A DNA stretch of 64,000 bases, from NCBI RefSeq assembly GCF_024730565.1, contig NZ_CP077725.1:558001-622000 (forward strand), read 5' to 3'. The stretch is from Clostridium sp. CM027. GTDB taxonomy: Bacteria > Bacillota > Clostridia > Clostridiales > Clostridiaceae. The translations under genes were made by a program, and so were the position numbers. Numbering within the stretch: position 1 is the stretch's first letter; each line of letters opens with the position of its first letter. Shown here piece after piece: positions 9,714-18,889 of the stretch. The notes beneath the pieces were generated by a model. The model was not told the origin of the DNA and made no database searches. It saw nothing but the letters and a program-made list of their open reading frames with translations.

Positions 9714-11009
9714 TTACACATTTATATCTTGGGTTTCAGCGTCGTTCACAGCAGTATCGTTAACTATTAATACTGATTCACAACTATTACAGATTTCAGA
9801 AGTCTCACTATTAAGTGCGGTGCAATTTGGGCATCTTATCATGATTTTAATTCCGTTTGCAGATTGAGGTGATGTGTTAGTATTATGGTTAGTGTGATTT
9901 CGCTTTTGAAATAAATTTTGTAGTTTATTCTTTAATAAAATCCCCTCGTCTGATTTTAAAAGGTGCTTTATTGATTCAAATGCAATATATCCTATAATTG
10001 CCGTGTCTATTAATTCATAAGGAGTACTATATTTGGAATGCTGTATTTTTGGCAAAGAGCTAGCTAACATGATTAATTTCGAGATAGTAATAACTACAAA
10101 TGATAGAGAAAGAGCAATGTACTGTTTATTTATAAAGCACAAGGCACCTACAAGCAATAATATTGTTACGCTACTGTTAATCCATATAAAGTCAGTGAAA
10201 ATGGATATTGCAATGGATATAAAACTTACAAAATATAAAATGAAATCTATAAATGGCATAATAGTTTTTAAGACTTTAAAGGAATAAAGCACTTCAAGAA
10301 GATTTTGACAAACTTCATCAAAAGTTACCCCAGTTGCTTCTTTTGCCACAAGGGAATTATCCATTTCTATTATGTTTTTTATATTCGAAGAGAAAGTATT
10401 TCCTAGTGGAAGACTTTTAGGCTGCGATGAGTTAATTTTTGAGAAGCATGAATTTGAATTAGTCGCGTTTTTGTGTAAAGTTAATTGTACCAATACTCCA
10501 ACTATAGAAATGGCTACACTAAGAAGTATATTAGCTAAATCACTATCTGCTTTAAGTATTATAAGTAAACTCATGCCAGCCGCGAAGCCACCTGAAACAC
10601 TGGTGGAGAGAATAATTACAGTTTTTACAAAAAATATACTTAAAATACCTACCACTAATGATGTAAATATTGATAATGCAATACTTTGTGTCAGCATATA
10701 AGCTAATAAAAATCCCATAAGACCACAAAGAGTAAAAACTCCTACATTATATATCTTTAATGATATAAAAGCTCCTCCTATAGCGAATAGCAATCCGAAA
10801 AATATCCCCGCTCCTAAGCTTCCTATAATAAATACGCTGACTAATCCCCCTAGCATACCAAATATTAAAAATCCAAAAACAGCAATCCAAAATTTTAATA
10901 TCTTATACCCTAGGAAACATTGTAAAATTCCAAAAATAAATAATGTGATAGCAATAAGTTTAATAGATTGGCCAGACGTAGAGCTAAATTGATCTAAAAT
11001 TTCAATCAT
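9714..11009 (-). CDS. Polytopic membrane protein with C-terminal zinc ribbon (DUF4203/TMEM198-like N-terminus)
   Basis: 431-residue protein of unknown function. Residues 15-175 contain about seven closely packed hydrophobic helices rich in Gly, like DUF4203/TMEM198 proteins. A polar loop (about 180-235) is followed by a second hydrophobic block (about 245-330). The C-terminus has CPNC and CNSC pairs 11 residues apart (CPNCTALNSETSEICNSC), a zinc ribbon of the type often tethered to bacterial membrane proteins. The start ATG on the minus strand has GGGAGGATC upstream. No neighbour suggests a role. Alternative: a housekeeping stress membrane protein; nothing here decides. Confidence 0.7.
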   Translation of the reverse strand: MIEILDQFSSTSGQSIKLIAITLFIFGILQCFLGYKILKFWIAVFGFLIFGMLGGLVSVFIIGSLGAGIFFGLLFAIGGAFISLKIYNVGVFTLCGLMGFLLAYMLTQSIALSIFTSLVVGILSIFFVKTVIILSTSVSGGFAAGMSLLIILKADSDLANILLSVAISIVGVLVQLTLHKNATNSNSCFSKINSSQPKSLPLGNTFSSNIKNIIEMDNSLVAKEATGVTFDEVCQNLLEVLYSFKVLKTIMPFIDFILYFVSFISIAISIFTDFIWINSSVTILLLVGALCFINKQYIALSLSFVVITISKLIMLASSLPKIQHSKYSTPYELIDTAIIGYIAFESIKHLLKSDEGILLKNKLQNLFQKRNHTNHNTNTSPQSANGIKIMIRCPNCTALNSETSEICNSCESVLIVNDTAVNDAETQDINV

Positions 11010-11144
11010 TTACATGATCCTCCCATTATAATTTTATTGTTCCTGCAAATGAAATTATAACATATATTTACAAATTATAAAATATTTTACTGAAATATAT
11101 AATTAAGAATATGGGCATCTTAATATATAAGAAGAGGTGGAGTT

Positions 11145-11546
11145 ATGAAAATTAAGATAGCATGTGTTTTATTAATAGGTATGTGTATGATAGGGTGCAA
11201 TCGTACTACTGAGGTAGCAACAATGGTAGAAGATTTAAATATGTCACAAAAACAATCTGTAATATCTCAAAGTCAATTAAAAATTATAAGTGAGGTATCA
11301 GTTGTTAAGCGTGGAGAAACAGGTGTTATAACAATACAAGGAACACCGAATACATTATACAACATAAAGACTTCTTATAAATTAGCAAATAAAACAGTCT
11401 CTGTCATTCAATGGCGTACTACTGATGGTACAGGGGTTACTACATTTGATTGGGTTGTTAGCATGGGAACTATGGCTGGAACATATGATGCCACAATCTC
11501 TGGTGGAGGAGATACATTAAAAACGAATCATAGAGTTAAAGGGTAA
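11145..11546 (+). CDS. Small lipoprotein with an Ig-like C-terminal domain
   Basis: 133-residue predicted lipoprotein: a short lysine-containing start, a hydrophobic stretch and lipobox MIGC (Cys18), so membrane-anchored outside the cell. Residues 50-130 look like a small beta-sandwich: alternating hydrophobics, GTPNTLYNI, WRTTDGTGVTTFDWVV, GTYDATISGGG. This resembles Ig-like or extracellular filament-binding modules, but I do not recognise a named family. RBS AGAGGTGGAG precedes ATG. It has its own terminator downstream and no functional link to its neighbours. Confidence 0.7.
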   Translation: MKIKIACVLLIGMCMIGCNRTTEVATMVEDLNMSQKQSVISQSQLKIISEVSVVKRGETGVITIQGTPNTLYNIKTSYKLANKTVSVIQWRTTDGTGVTTFDWVVSMGTMAGTYDATISGGGDTLKTNHRVKG

Positions 11547-11592
11547 AGTTTTTATTGTAGATTATTAAAATTTAAATAGTCATAAGAAGACG

Positions 11593-11622
11593 AAGGGATT
11601 ACATTTTATAATCCCTTTTTTT
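11593..11622 (+). terminator. Terminator after the small lipoprotein gene
   Basis: 9-bp stem AAGGGATTA / TAATCCCTT (11593-11601, 11609-11617) followed by seven T. Confidence 0.88.
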
Positions 11623-11745
11623 AGTGCATAATCTCAGGAGATGATTTAACTGAAAATTATATATTTATAAACTATGATATAATTAAATAGATAAAAGTAA
11701 ATAATAGCTTTTACATTATATATAGGAATACTAGGAGGATGGCTT

Positions 11746-12510
11746 ATGATTGACTCACATATACATACAGAATTTTCTTCAGACTCCCAAATGAAGATTC
11801 AGGATGCTCTAGAGCATTCGAGGAAAAATGGAATAGGAATGACTATTACAGAGCATCTAGATTTGAAATTTCCAACAGGAACAGGTTTTGTTTTTGATAT
11901 AAATAAATATCTTAATGATTATGAAAAGTATAGAAGTAGCAAGTTTATGCTTGGGATTGAAATAGGTATGCAACTAATCTGCCTAGAGGAAAATAGAGAA
12001 ATAGCTCGTAAATATCCTTTTGACTATATAATTGGATCTATACATGTAGCCAAAGGAGAAGATGTTTTCAATCCGAAATTTTATGAAGGTAAAACTAAAA
12101 AAGAAGCTTTTGAGCAATATTTTTCAAGTATGATTGATTGCATAAAACAGTACGACTTTATTGATAGTTTAGGACATATTGACTATATATCTAGATATGC
12201 CACTTTCAATGATAAGGAAATACATTATCATGAATTTAATCAATATATAAATGACGTTTTAAAAGCTATAGTAAATAATGGAAAAATAATGGAAATCAAT
12301 ACTAGAAGATTAGGAAATAAGGAAGCATATATTAATTTGCTTAATATTTATAAAGCATACAACCAAATAGGAGGAAAATATGTAACCATAGGATCAGATG
12401 CTCATCATGCAGAGGATATTGGGAAAAGATTCTTAGAAGCTACTAGGATATGCGAGATATGTAACCTCAAGCCGGTGTATTTTAAAAAAAGAAAAATGGA
12501 ATACATTTAA
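11746..12510 (+). CDS. PHP-domain phosphatase, histidinol-phosphatase (HisK/HisJ) type
   Basis: 254-residue PHP-fold metal-dependent phosphoesterase. Metal ligands are visible: DSHIHTEFSSDS at the N-terminus, EHLD near residue 37, GSIHVAKGE near residue 98, GHIDY near 145 and GSDAHH near 216. The family includes histidinol phosphatase (HisK), the penultimate step of histidine synthesis, but also other phosphatases; no his biosynthesis genes are nearby, so the substrate is open. RBS TAGGAGG precedes ATG by about 8 nt. Confidence 0.85.
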   Translation: MIDSHIHTEFSSDSQMKIQDALEHSRKNGIGMTITEHLDLKFPTGTGFVFDINKYLNDYEKYRSSKFMLGIEIGMQLICLEENREIARKYPFDYIIGSIHVAKGEDVFNPKFYEGKTKKEAFEQYFSSMIDCIKQYDFIDSLGHIDYISRYATFNDKEIHYHEFNQYINDVLKAIVNNGKIMEINTRRLGNKEAYINLLNIYKAYNQIGGKYVTIGSDAHHAEDIGKRFLEATRICEICNLKPVYFKKRKMEYI

Positions 12511-12610
12511 ATGCGAAAAAGTATTTTATTTTAATAAATAGTTGATAAGTGTCCCCCTTTATTTGGTTAATAGTAAATTACTGATATGTTTTGAACTAAG
12601 GAGGACAAAA

Positions 12611-13519
12611 ATGAAAAATAGCCAATTAATTAATCAAGTTATCGCATTGTTCTTTGTTATGGCGGTAGGTTTTTATGCTAAGAAAAAGAAGTTTCTTAAT
12701 AAGGCAGTTGATAAAGGTCTATCGGAATTATTATTGAATATAACTTTGCCATTTATGATAGTTACATCATTTAATATTAAATATGAAGCAGAGATGGTTA
12801 ATAATGCCCAAAAGATTTTAATATATTCTTTTTTAATACACATAAGTTTAATATTTATTAGTAAGATATTTTTCGTTAAGCTTCCTAAAAACAAACAGCA
12901 AGTATTTAGGTTCATAACAATTTTTTCTAATACGGGGTTTATGGGTTATCCAGTGCTTGAAAGCATTTATGGAGGAAAGGGCATTTTTTATGCAGCAATT
13001 TTCAATATTGCATTTAACATTTTAGTGTGGACAGTAGGGATAACGCTATACACTGGCGAAAAAGATTTTAAATCAATGAGGAAAGAAGTGGTAAATCCAG
13101 CTCTTATAGCAGTAATTATTGGCATAATTTTATTCGCTTTTTCAATAAGATTACCTGTACCTATTGAAGCTTCGCTAAAACTAGTTGGAGTTACCACAAC
13201 ACCAATATCTATGATAATTATTGGCTCAATGCTTGCGGAAATGCAATTTAAGAATATCTTTTCTGATTTTTCTATATACTATGCTACAGTAGTTAGACTT
13301 TTAATAGTTCCAATGATCGTTTACGTAGTGTTAAAATTTTCAAAGGTAGATGAATTGTTACTTAACATATGTGTTATACTGCAAGCAATGCCGGCAGCGG
13401 TAATAACTGGAATAATGGCTGAAAAATACGGTGGAGATGGGTTGCTAGCATCACAGTGCGTATTTATAACTACAATAATTTCTGGGATAACTATACCTAT
13501 AGTAATATTATTTTTATAG
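12611..13519 (+). CDS. AEC-family (auxin efflux carrier-like) transporter
   Basis: 302-residue permease with about ten hydrophobic helices and an internal polar loop (GEKDFKSMRKEVVNP), as in the bile/arsenite/riboflavin-related AEC family that carries malate, malonate or other organic acids. Conserved features include TLPFMIVTSF early and NTGFMGYPV near residue 110. ATG 12611 is chosen because AAGGAGG lies directly upstream; an in-frame upstream start at 12542 has no RBS. Substrate cannot be read from sequence. Confidence 0.85.
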   Translation: MKNSQLINQVIALFFVMAVGFYAKKKKFLNKAVDKGLSELLLNITLPFMIVTSFNIKYEAEMVNNAQKILIYSFLIHISLIFISKIFFVKLPKNKQQVFRFITIFSNTGFMGYPVLESIYGGKGIFYAAIFNIAFNILVWTVGITLYTGEKDFKSMRKEVVNPALIAVIIGIILFAFSIRLPVPIEASLKLVGVTTTPISMIIIGSMLAEMQFKNIFSDFSIYYATVVRLLIVPMIVYVVLKFSKVDELLLNICVILQAMPAAVITGIMAEKYGGDGLLASQCVFITTIISGITIPIVILFL

Positions 13520-13544
13520 GGTAAATAAAAACAAAATTAAGAAG

Positions 13545-13577
13545 AGACAAGCTCCGCATAATGAGACTTGTCTTTTT
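13545..13577 (+). terminator. Terminator after the AEC transporter gene
   Basis: AGACAAGCTC (13545-13554) pairs with GAGACTTGTCT (13563-13573) with one bulge, then a T-run. Confidence 0.8.
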
Positions 13578-13637
13578 GTAATTTCAGATAAAAACTAAAG
13601 TATATTATTTTTATTTACCGGTAAATGAGTTTAGAAG

Positions 13638-14987
13638 TTATACATCAAAAAGGGTTTTTTTCATATTTTCATATTTGGTAACATAAAAATTTTTGTTTAA
13701 TGAAATTTTCTTTAGAGCATAAGCTAGGGTATCAATTTCTGAGTAAGTGTTATACAGTCCAAAACTGATTCTAACCATTCCAGGACGGCATAAATCAGGA
13801 TTTGTTATGAGATTAAGTGTAAACTCATTAGAAATATTCAATAGCTTAGCAAGGTATGGCTGAGCACAAAAACACCCACTTCTCACTGAAATGCCCCATT
13901 CATAGGAAAGTATTTTTGCAACTAAGGCGTGGTGAATTCCGCAAATATTAAAGGGGATTATGCTAACCCGGTCAACTCCTTTAGAAGTATCACAATAGAT
14001 TTTTAAGTTTGGAATATTTTTCATTTTCAAAATAGCGTATGCGGTCAATTTTTTTTCAATACATTCCACGTTGTCCATACCAATTTTATTCAATGTTTTA
14101 ATGGCAGATGCTAGAGCTATAGATCCTATAACATTGGGGGAACCAGCCTCATGCCTTTGAGGAGAGTCATCCCATTTTATAAAATCATGAGTAACAATAT
14201 CTACTGTGCCACCGCCTACTAAATCGGGCTCACATTTATCTAAGAAATTTTTAGGACCGATTAATACACCGGTGCCAAAAGGGGCATACATTTTATGAGC
14301 AGAGAATATTAAAAAATCTATATTATATTCTGAATTCTTATTACTCATAATAAAAGGAGCGTGGGGTATTAATTGTGCACCGTCCACAAGTAGTTTTGAA
14401 CCAAATTTATGAACTAATTTAGCGATAGCATAAATAGGGTTTTTATATCCAGTTACATTTGAAGCACCTGTAATTGTAACTAATTTTATATGATTATTAT
14501 ATTTATTTAACTTAGATTCTAAATCATCTAAGGACAAGCGACCATCCGCATCTACGGATATATAATCGATAATAAATTTATCTCTCCAAGGTAGGTCGTT
14601 TGAGTGATGCTCCATATCCGTTGTTAGAATAACATTTTTTTCATATGGATCGTATAATAGGGTGGAAAGCTTGTTAAAGGCTTCTGTGGAATTTTTAACA
14701 TAAATGACTGTATTATTAAAATCAGCATTAACAAATTTGCTGACGATATTTCTAGAATCGTCATATAATCTAGTAGTTAGTTGAGACTTATACCCTTCAC
14801 CACGGTGAATGGAGGAATACCACGGAGCAAAATCAATAATATCTTCCATGACAGATTTAAAGGGAGGTGTAGTTGCTGCATTATCAAAATTAATTGCAGT
14901 AACATTTTTTCCGGATATAAGGGGTACCTTTTTGTTTATGCCAAGTATCAAACCCCTGTAGCTTGGACTATTATCTTTACTAGACAT
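13638..14987 (-). CDS. Class V aminotransferase, SufS/Csd-like cysteine desulfurase family
   Basis: 449-residue PLP enzyme. The fold-type I signature is clear: INFDNAATTPPF at the N-terminus, HHSNDLPWR, VDGAQLIPH, the PLP lysine in FSAHKMYAPFG near residue 250, and near residue 385 a Cys-rich active-site loop VRSGCFCAQPY. SufS-type desulfurases have a similar R-x-G-x-x-C-A-Q-P motif with one Cys; here there are two cysteines. It is about 40 residues longer than typical SufS (N-terminal extension of about 30). GAGGAGG precedes the minus-strand ATG. No suf genes adjoin it; the iscS gene at 17.3 kb is a separate, more typical desulfurase. Could also be an isopenicillin N epimerase-like enzyme. 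Confidence 0.78.
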   Translation of the reverse strand: MSSKDNSPSYRGLILGINKKVPLISGKNVTAINFDNAATTPPFKSVMEDIIDFAPWYSSIHRGEGYKSQLTTRLYDDSRNIVSKFVNADFNNTVIYVKNSTEAFNKLSTLLYDPYEKNVILTTDMEHHSNDLPWRDKFIIDYISVDADGRLSLDDLESKLNKYNNHIKLVTITGASNVTGYKNPIYAIAKLVHKFGSKLLVDGAQLIPHAPFIMSNKNSEYNIDFLIFSAHKMYAPFGTGVLIGPKNFLDKCEPDLVGGGTVDIVTHDFIKWDDSPQRHEAGSPNVIGSIALASAIKTLNKIGMDNVECIEKKLTAYAILKMKNIPNLKIYCDTSKGVDRVSIIPFNICGIHHALVAKILSYEWGISVRSGCFCAQPYLAKLLNISNEFTLNLITNPDLCRPGMVRISFGLYNTYSEIDTLAYALKKISLNKNFYVTKYENMKKTLFDV

Positions 14988-15124
14988 ATAATCCTCCTCG
15001 TAAAATTATTTACAGTATATAGTATTAGTCTTACGAAGAAAAGGTGACTAAAAAAAGAGAAAACTTCAGGAGGAGCTATTGCAGCTTTGTAGGTAATGAT
15101 TTAAAGTCTACGATCGTTTCATAA

Positions 15125-15161
15125 AAAAAGTAATATATTTTGCGAAAATATATTACTTTTT
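15125..15161. terminator. hisS terminator (symmetrical)
   Basis: Perfect 17-bp inverted repeat (15125-15141 with 15145-15161, loop GCG) with A and T tails; works for hisS on the minus strand. Confidence 0.85.
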
Positions 15162-15174
15162 GTGAGTTAATGAT

Positions 15175-16491
15175 TTATATATTAACTATTTTATGAGCAC
15201 CATCAAAATCAGAAGTTATTTGCTCACCAGTGAGCATATTCTTTATAGTAACAGTTTTATTTTGAGCTTCCGTTTCACCGATTAAAAGTACAAAAGGGAT
15301 GTTTAGTTTATTTGCATAACCAAGCTTCTTTACAAGTTTAGTATCCTCAAGGTATATTTCTGTGATTACGCCCTTATCTCTTAACGCATTTGCAAGAGAA
15401 ATTCCATAATCGATATTATTATCTAATGGTATTACTAGTGCTTTTGTTATTGAAGAGATAGTGCTATTTTTAAAGAATCCAACTTCATTTAATTGATAAA
15501 ATAATCTAGTAAGACCAATTGATATCCCTACTCCTGGTAGTTTTTGTTTTGTATAATACCCTGCTAAATCATCATAGCGTCCACCTGAGCATACAGATCC
15601 TATAGAAGGGTATTCGTTTAAAAATGTTTCATAAACAGTGCCTGTGTAATAATCGAGGCCTCTGGATATTTTTAAATCTATTTTAAAATTATCATCAGGA
15701 ACTCCAAATAATTTAATGTATTTAGTAACTGTTGAAAGTTCACATACACCGTCTTTAAAGTTTGAATTAGAAATGTTTAAATTCTTTAATAATAATAAAA
15801 TATCATCGTTGCTTCCACTGATATTAATGAATTCAAGAATTTTTTCTACGACTTCTTTACTTAAACCACTATTTAAGAGTTCCTCGGTTGCGGTTGTTAC
15901 TCCAATTTTATCTATTTTATCAATAGTCTTTAAAACCTCAGATTTATCTTGGATTTCTAAAGATTCAAAAAAACCATTTAATAACTTTCTATTGTTTATT
16001 TTTATTGTGAAATTCTTAAATCCAAGATTGTTGAATATTGAATAAATAATGCTAGGTATTTCAGCATCATTCAAAATACTTAAACTGTTGCTTCCAACAA
16101 TATCAATATCGCATTGGTAAAATTCACGGAAACGTCCTTTTTGATTTCTCTCTCCTCTATATACCTTACCGATTTGGTATCTTCTAAATGGGAAAGTTAA
16201 AGAACTAAAATTTTGAGCCACATATCTCGCGAGTGGCACTGTTAAATCAAATCTAAGGGATAAATCATTACTACCCTTTAAAAATCTATAAATTTGTTTT
16301 TCGGTTTCTCCGCCTCCCTTTGCTAGGAGTATTTCTGATTTCTCTATTACTGGTGTGTCTATGGGCATAAACCCAAAGCTCTCATATGTTTCCCTTATTG
16401 TATCTGCTAATTTGTTGAATTGAATTTGATCTGCTGGCAGTAACTCCATGAAGCCAGGTAAAATTGATGGTTTTACAATTTCATTTTTCAT
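15175..16491 (-). CDS. hisS: Histidyl-tRNA synthetase, LRxDLTVP subtype
   Basis: 438-residue class II synthetase that charges tRNA-His. Motif 2 is YRGERNQKGRFREFYQCD; the two HisRS-specific motifs are RGLDYYTGTVYE and SGGRYDDL; a C-terminal anticodon-binding domain ends the protein. It reads LSLRFDLTVPLARYV where the common Firmicutes enzyme reads LRPEGTA..., so it belongs to the other HisRS subtype, found in eukaryotes, archaea and several bacterial phyla. It stands alone on the minus strand, while the usual place between hemZ and aspS is empty. Its leader carries a promoter and an intrinsic terminator just before the RBS (GGAGG), so it is probably controlled by attenuation, but no T-box is visible. 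Confidence 0.93.
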   Translation of the reverse strand: MKNEIVKPSILPGFMELLPADQIQFNKLADTIRETYESFGFMPIDTPVIEKSEILLAKGGGETEKQIYRFLKGSNDLSLRFDLTVPLARYVAQNFSSLTFPFRRYQIGKVYRGERNQKGRFREFYQCDIDIVGSNSLSILNDAEIPSIIYSIFNNLGFKNFTIKINNRKLLNGFFESLEIQDKSEVLKTIDKIDKIGVTTATEELLNSGLSKEVVEKILEFINISGSNDDILLLLKNLNISNSNFKDGVCELSTVTKYIKLFGVPDDNFKIDLKISRGLDYYTGTVYETFLNEYPSIGSVCSGGRYDDLAGYYTKQKLPGVGISIGLTRLFYQLNEVGFFKNSTISSITKALVIPLDNNIDYGISLANALRDKGVITEIYLEDTKLVKKLGYANKLNIPFVLLIGETEAQNKTVTIKNMLTGEQITSDFDGAHKIVNI

Positions 16492-16515
16492 TTTTAATAC
16501 CTCCTATAAAAATAT

Positions 16516-16550
16516 AAAAAACCCCACGCAAGTGATGTACCTACGTGGGT
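16516..16550 (-). terminator. Attenuator-like terminator in the hisS leader
   Basis: On the minus strand, CCCACG ... CGTGGG (a 6-7 bp GC-rich stem with a 15-nt loop) is followed by six T and then the hisS RBS. It lies about 25 nt inside the predicted transcript, so it would stop transcription before hisS unless opened. Confidence 0.72.
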
Positions 16551-16575
16551 GATATTCTTCCAAAGCTTTTTTTAA

Positions 16576-16604
16576 ATTATACTATATATAATTAAATACT
16601 TCAA
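16576..16604 (-). promoter_or_regulatory. Predicted hisS promoter
   Basis: Read on the minus strand: TTGAAG (16604-16599), 17-bp spacer, TATAAT (16581-16576). The leader would be only about 75-80 nt. Confidence 0.65.
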
Positions 16605-16755
16605 GGATGAATATGAACTTTTTTAGTTATAAGATTAAATACGTCTCATAATATATAAATTTGAGCATTATGGATATATATATGGATTATTAATGAATAA
16701 TTCAATGATTTAGCTTATAAATAGGAATAATAATGAAAAATTGAGTTATTTATAG

Positions 16756-16784
16756 TTGACAACATTACTAGGATTTGATATCAT
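16756..16784 (+). promoter_or_regulatory. Predicted iscR promoter
   Basis: TTGACA (16756-16761), 17-bp spacer, TATCAT (16779-16784). The block TTGACAACATTACTAGGATT overlaps the -35 and could be an Rrf2-type operator for autoregulation; this is inference. Confidence 0.65.
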
Positions 16785-16831
16785 TATTTTAGAAAGTATA
16801 GCAAAACACTCTACTTTGAAGGAGTGATTAA

Positions 16832-17272
16832 ATGAAATTATCTACTAAGGGAAGATATGGGGTTAAAGCCATGGTGGATTTATCAATAAATTATGGAGAA
16901 CAACCTGTATCTATAAAAAGCATATCAGAAAGACAAAATATTTCTGAATATTATTTAGAACAATTATTTTCATCACTAAGGCGCGCTAAACTTATTAAAA
17001 GTATAAGGGGAGCTCAGGGTGGATACATACTAAATAGAAAACCAGAGGAAATAACTATACAAGACGTCCTTGATGTACTTGAAGGTCCAATTGAGGTGTC
17101 AAATTGTTTAGAAGACGGAGCATGCAATAATATTGATTGTTGTGCTACTAGATTATTATGGAAGAAATTAAAAAATAGTATAGATAGTGTAACGTCATCA
17201 ATAACTTTAAAAGATATTGTAGATGATTACAATGAAATTACATTAATTAAAGGAGTGAAAGATAATGAATAA
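16832..17272 (+). CDS. iscR: Rrf2-family iron-sulfur regulator IscR
   Basis: 146-residue winged-helix repressor ([17 protein letters not shown], then the recognition helix region [16 protein letters not shown] and the wing RGAQGGYIL). Unlike the cysteine regulator CymR, it has a cysteine cluster [13 protein letters not shown] near residues 91-103, matching the three [2Fe-2S] ligand cysteines of IscR. It heads the iscR-iscS-iscU-mnmA operon and overlaps iscS by 8 nt. Expected role: sense Fe-S status and repress its own operon. RBS AAGGAGTG. Confidence 0.92.
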   Translation: MKLSTKGRYGVKAMVDLSINYGEQPVSIKSISERQNISEYYLEQLFSSLRRAKLIKSIRGAQGGYILNRKPEEITIQDVLDVLEGPIEVSNCLEDGACNNIDCCATRLLWKKLKNSIDSVTSSITLKDIVDDYNEITLIKGVKDNE

Positions 17273-18449
17273 ATCAATTTACATGGACCACGCTGCAACC
17301 ACTTATACTAAACCAGAAGTTTTGGACGCGATGATTCCTTATTTTACAAAATACTTTGGAAATCCTTCATCAATTTACTCTTTGTCAAGAGAAACTAAAA
17401 AAGCTATTGATGTCGCAAGAGACAAGGTGGCAAAAGCGCTAAACGCCAGCGAAAATGAAATTTACTTTACTGGTGGAGGTTCTGAAGCAGATAACTGGGC
17501 AATAAAGGGGATAGCTTCTGCTTATAAGCAAAAGGGAAATCATATAATAACAACAACAATTGAACATCATGCAGTATTACATACTTGCGAATATTTAGCT
17601 AAGAATGGATTTGAAATTACATATTTACCAGTTGACGAATACGGATTTATTAGCATTAAAGATTTAGAAAATGCTATTACAGATAAAACTATTCTAGTAT
17701 CTGTAATGTTCGCTAACAATGAAATTGGAACAATAGAACCAATAAAAGAAATAGGCGCATTATGTAGAAGTAAAAAAATACTTTTTCATACGGATGCAGT
17801 TCAAGCAGTAGGCCATATTCCAGTTGATGTAAAAGAAATGAATATAGATTTATTATCCCTTGCTGGTCATAAATTTTATGGACCTAAGGGCATAGGAGCT
17901 TTATATGTAAGAAAAGGAATTAAAATAGATAATTTAATACATGGTGGTGGACAAGAAAGAAATAGAAGAGCAGGTACTGAAAATGTAGCTAGCATAGTGG
18001 GAATTGGTAAAGCTCTTGAACTAGCTGTAGAAAACATGGTAGAAAATAATAAAAAGCTAGTGTATTTAAGAGATAAGCTTATGAATGGATTATTAGAAGT
18101 ACCTTACACAAGATTAAATGGACCAATAGGAGCAAAAAGGCTCCCAGGTAATTCGAATATATGTTTTAGATTTATAGAAGGTGAATCTATATTATTGATG
18201 TTAGATGCAAAAGGCATTGCAGCGTCAAGTGGAAGCGCATGTACATCGGGTTCCTTAGACCCATCTCACGTGTTACTTGCAATAGGCCTTAAGCATGAGA
18301 TAGCACATGGATCCTTAAGATTAACATTAGGTGATGCTACCACAGAGGAAGAAGTAGATTTAGCATTAGAAACAATACCAAAAATAATCCAAAGATTAAG
18401 AGATATGTCCCCGCTATGGGATGACTACTTAAAGAAAGGGGAAAATTAA
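17265..18449 (+). CDS. iscS: Cysteine desulfurase IscS/NifS
   Basis: 394-residue PLP enzyme that releases sulfur from cysteine as a protein persulfide for Fe-S clusters and tRNA thiolation. Visible: [30 protein letters not shown], the PLP lysine K203 in [11 protein letters not shown], and the catalytic loop Cys326 in [17 protein letters not shown], typical of IscS/NifS. The ATG overlaps the end of iscR and the next gene starts 1 nt after its stop, so the genes are translationally coupled. Confidence 0.97.
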   Translation: MNKSIYMDHAATTYTKPEVLDAMIPYFTKYFGNPSSIYSLSRETKKAIDVARDKVAKALNASENEIYFTGGGSEADNWAIKGIASAYKQKGNHIITTTIEHHAVLHTCEYLAKNGFEITYLPVDEYGFISIKDLENAITDKTILVSVMFANNEIGTIEPIKEIGALCRSKKILFHTDAVQAVGHIPVDVKEMNIDLLSLAGHKFYGPKGIGALYVRKGIKIDNLIHGGGQERNRRAGTENVASIVGIGKALELAVENMVENNKKLVYLRDKLMNGLLEVPYTRLNGPIGAKRLPGNSNICFRFIEGESILLMLDAKGIAASSGSACTSGSLDPSHVLLAIGLKHEIAHGSLRLTLGDATTEEEVDLALETIPKIIQRLRDMSPLWDDYLKKGEN

Positions 18450-18450
18450 T

Positions 18451-18879
18451 ATGATGTACAGTGAAAAAGTTATGGACCATTTTACTAACCCAAGAAATGT
18501 AGGAGAAATTCAAAATGCTAGTGGAATTGGTGAGGTTGGTAACGCTAGATGTGGAGATATTATGAAAGTTTATTTAAAAGTAGAAGAAAATATAGTAGTA
18601 GATGCAAAGTTTAAAACTTTTGGTTGTGGATCAGCTATAGCATCTTCAAGTATGGCAACAGAGCTTATTAAAGGTAAATCTGTAGATGATGCATGGACAC
18701 TTACAAATTTAGCTGTGGCTGAAGCGTTAGATGGACTTCCAGCAATAAAAATGCATTGCTCAGTACTTGCTGAAGAAGCTATTCACAAAGCAATTAATGA
18801 TTATAGAAGTAAGGCTGGACTTGAAGTATGGGATTTCGTAGAACATGACGATATACATGGTGAAGTACACGGAGAATAG
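18451..18879 (+). CDS. iscU: Fe-S cluster scaffold IscU
   Basis: 142-residue scaffold on which IscS-derived sulfur and iron assemble. The three cluster-binding cysteines are in NARCGDIMK, FGCGSAIASSS and MHCSVLAEEA; the Asp next to the first Cys is also present. The C-terminus ends in a His/Glu-rich tail (EHDDIHGEVHGE) missing from the second copy at 20129. mnmA follows 10 nt downstream. Confidence 0.95.
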   Translation: MMYSEKVMDHFTNPRNVGEIQNASGIGEVGNARCGDIMKVYLKVEENIVVDAKFKTFGCGSAIASSSMATELIKGKSVDDAWTLTNLAVAEALDGLPAIKMHCSVLAEEAIHKAINDYRSKAGLEVWDFVEHDDIHGEVHGE

Positions 18880-18889
18880 GTGATATTAA

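Larger units (their letters stand above)
16492..16831. other. Divergent regulatory region hisS / iscR
   Basis: 340 bp without genes. The left third holds the hisS leader (attenuator at 16516-16550, promoter at 16576-16604, minus strand); the right end holds the iscR promoter. The AT-rich middle (16610-16750) shows nothing clear. Confidence 0.7.

Noticed and set aside
9646-9867. 73-codon plus-strand frame opposite the zinc-ribbon protein gene
   Set aside because: No RBS, and it lies antisense to a well-supported gene; a shadow frame.
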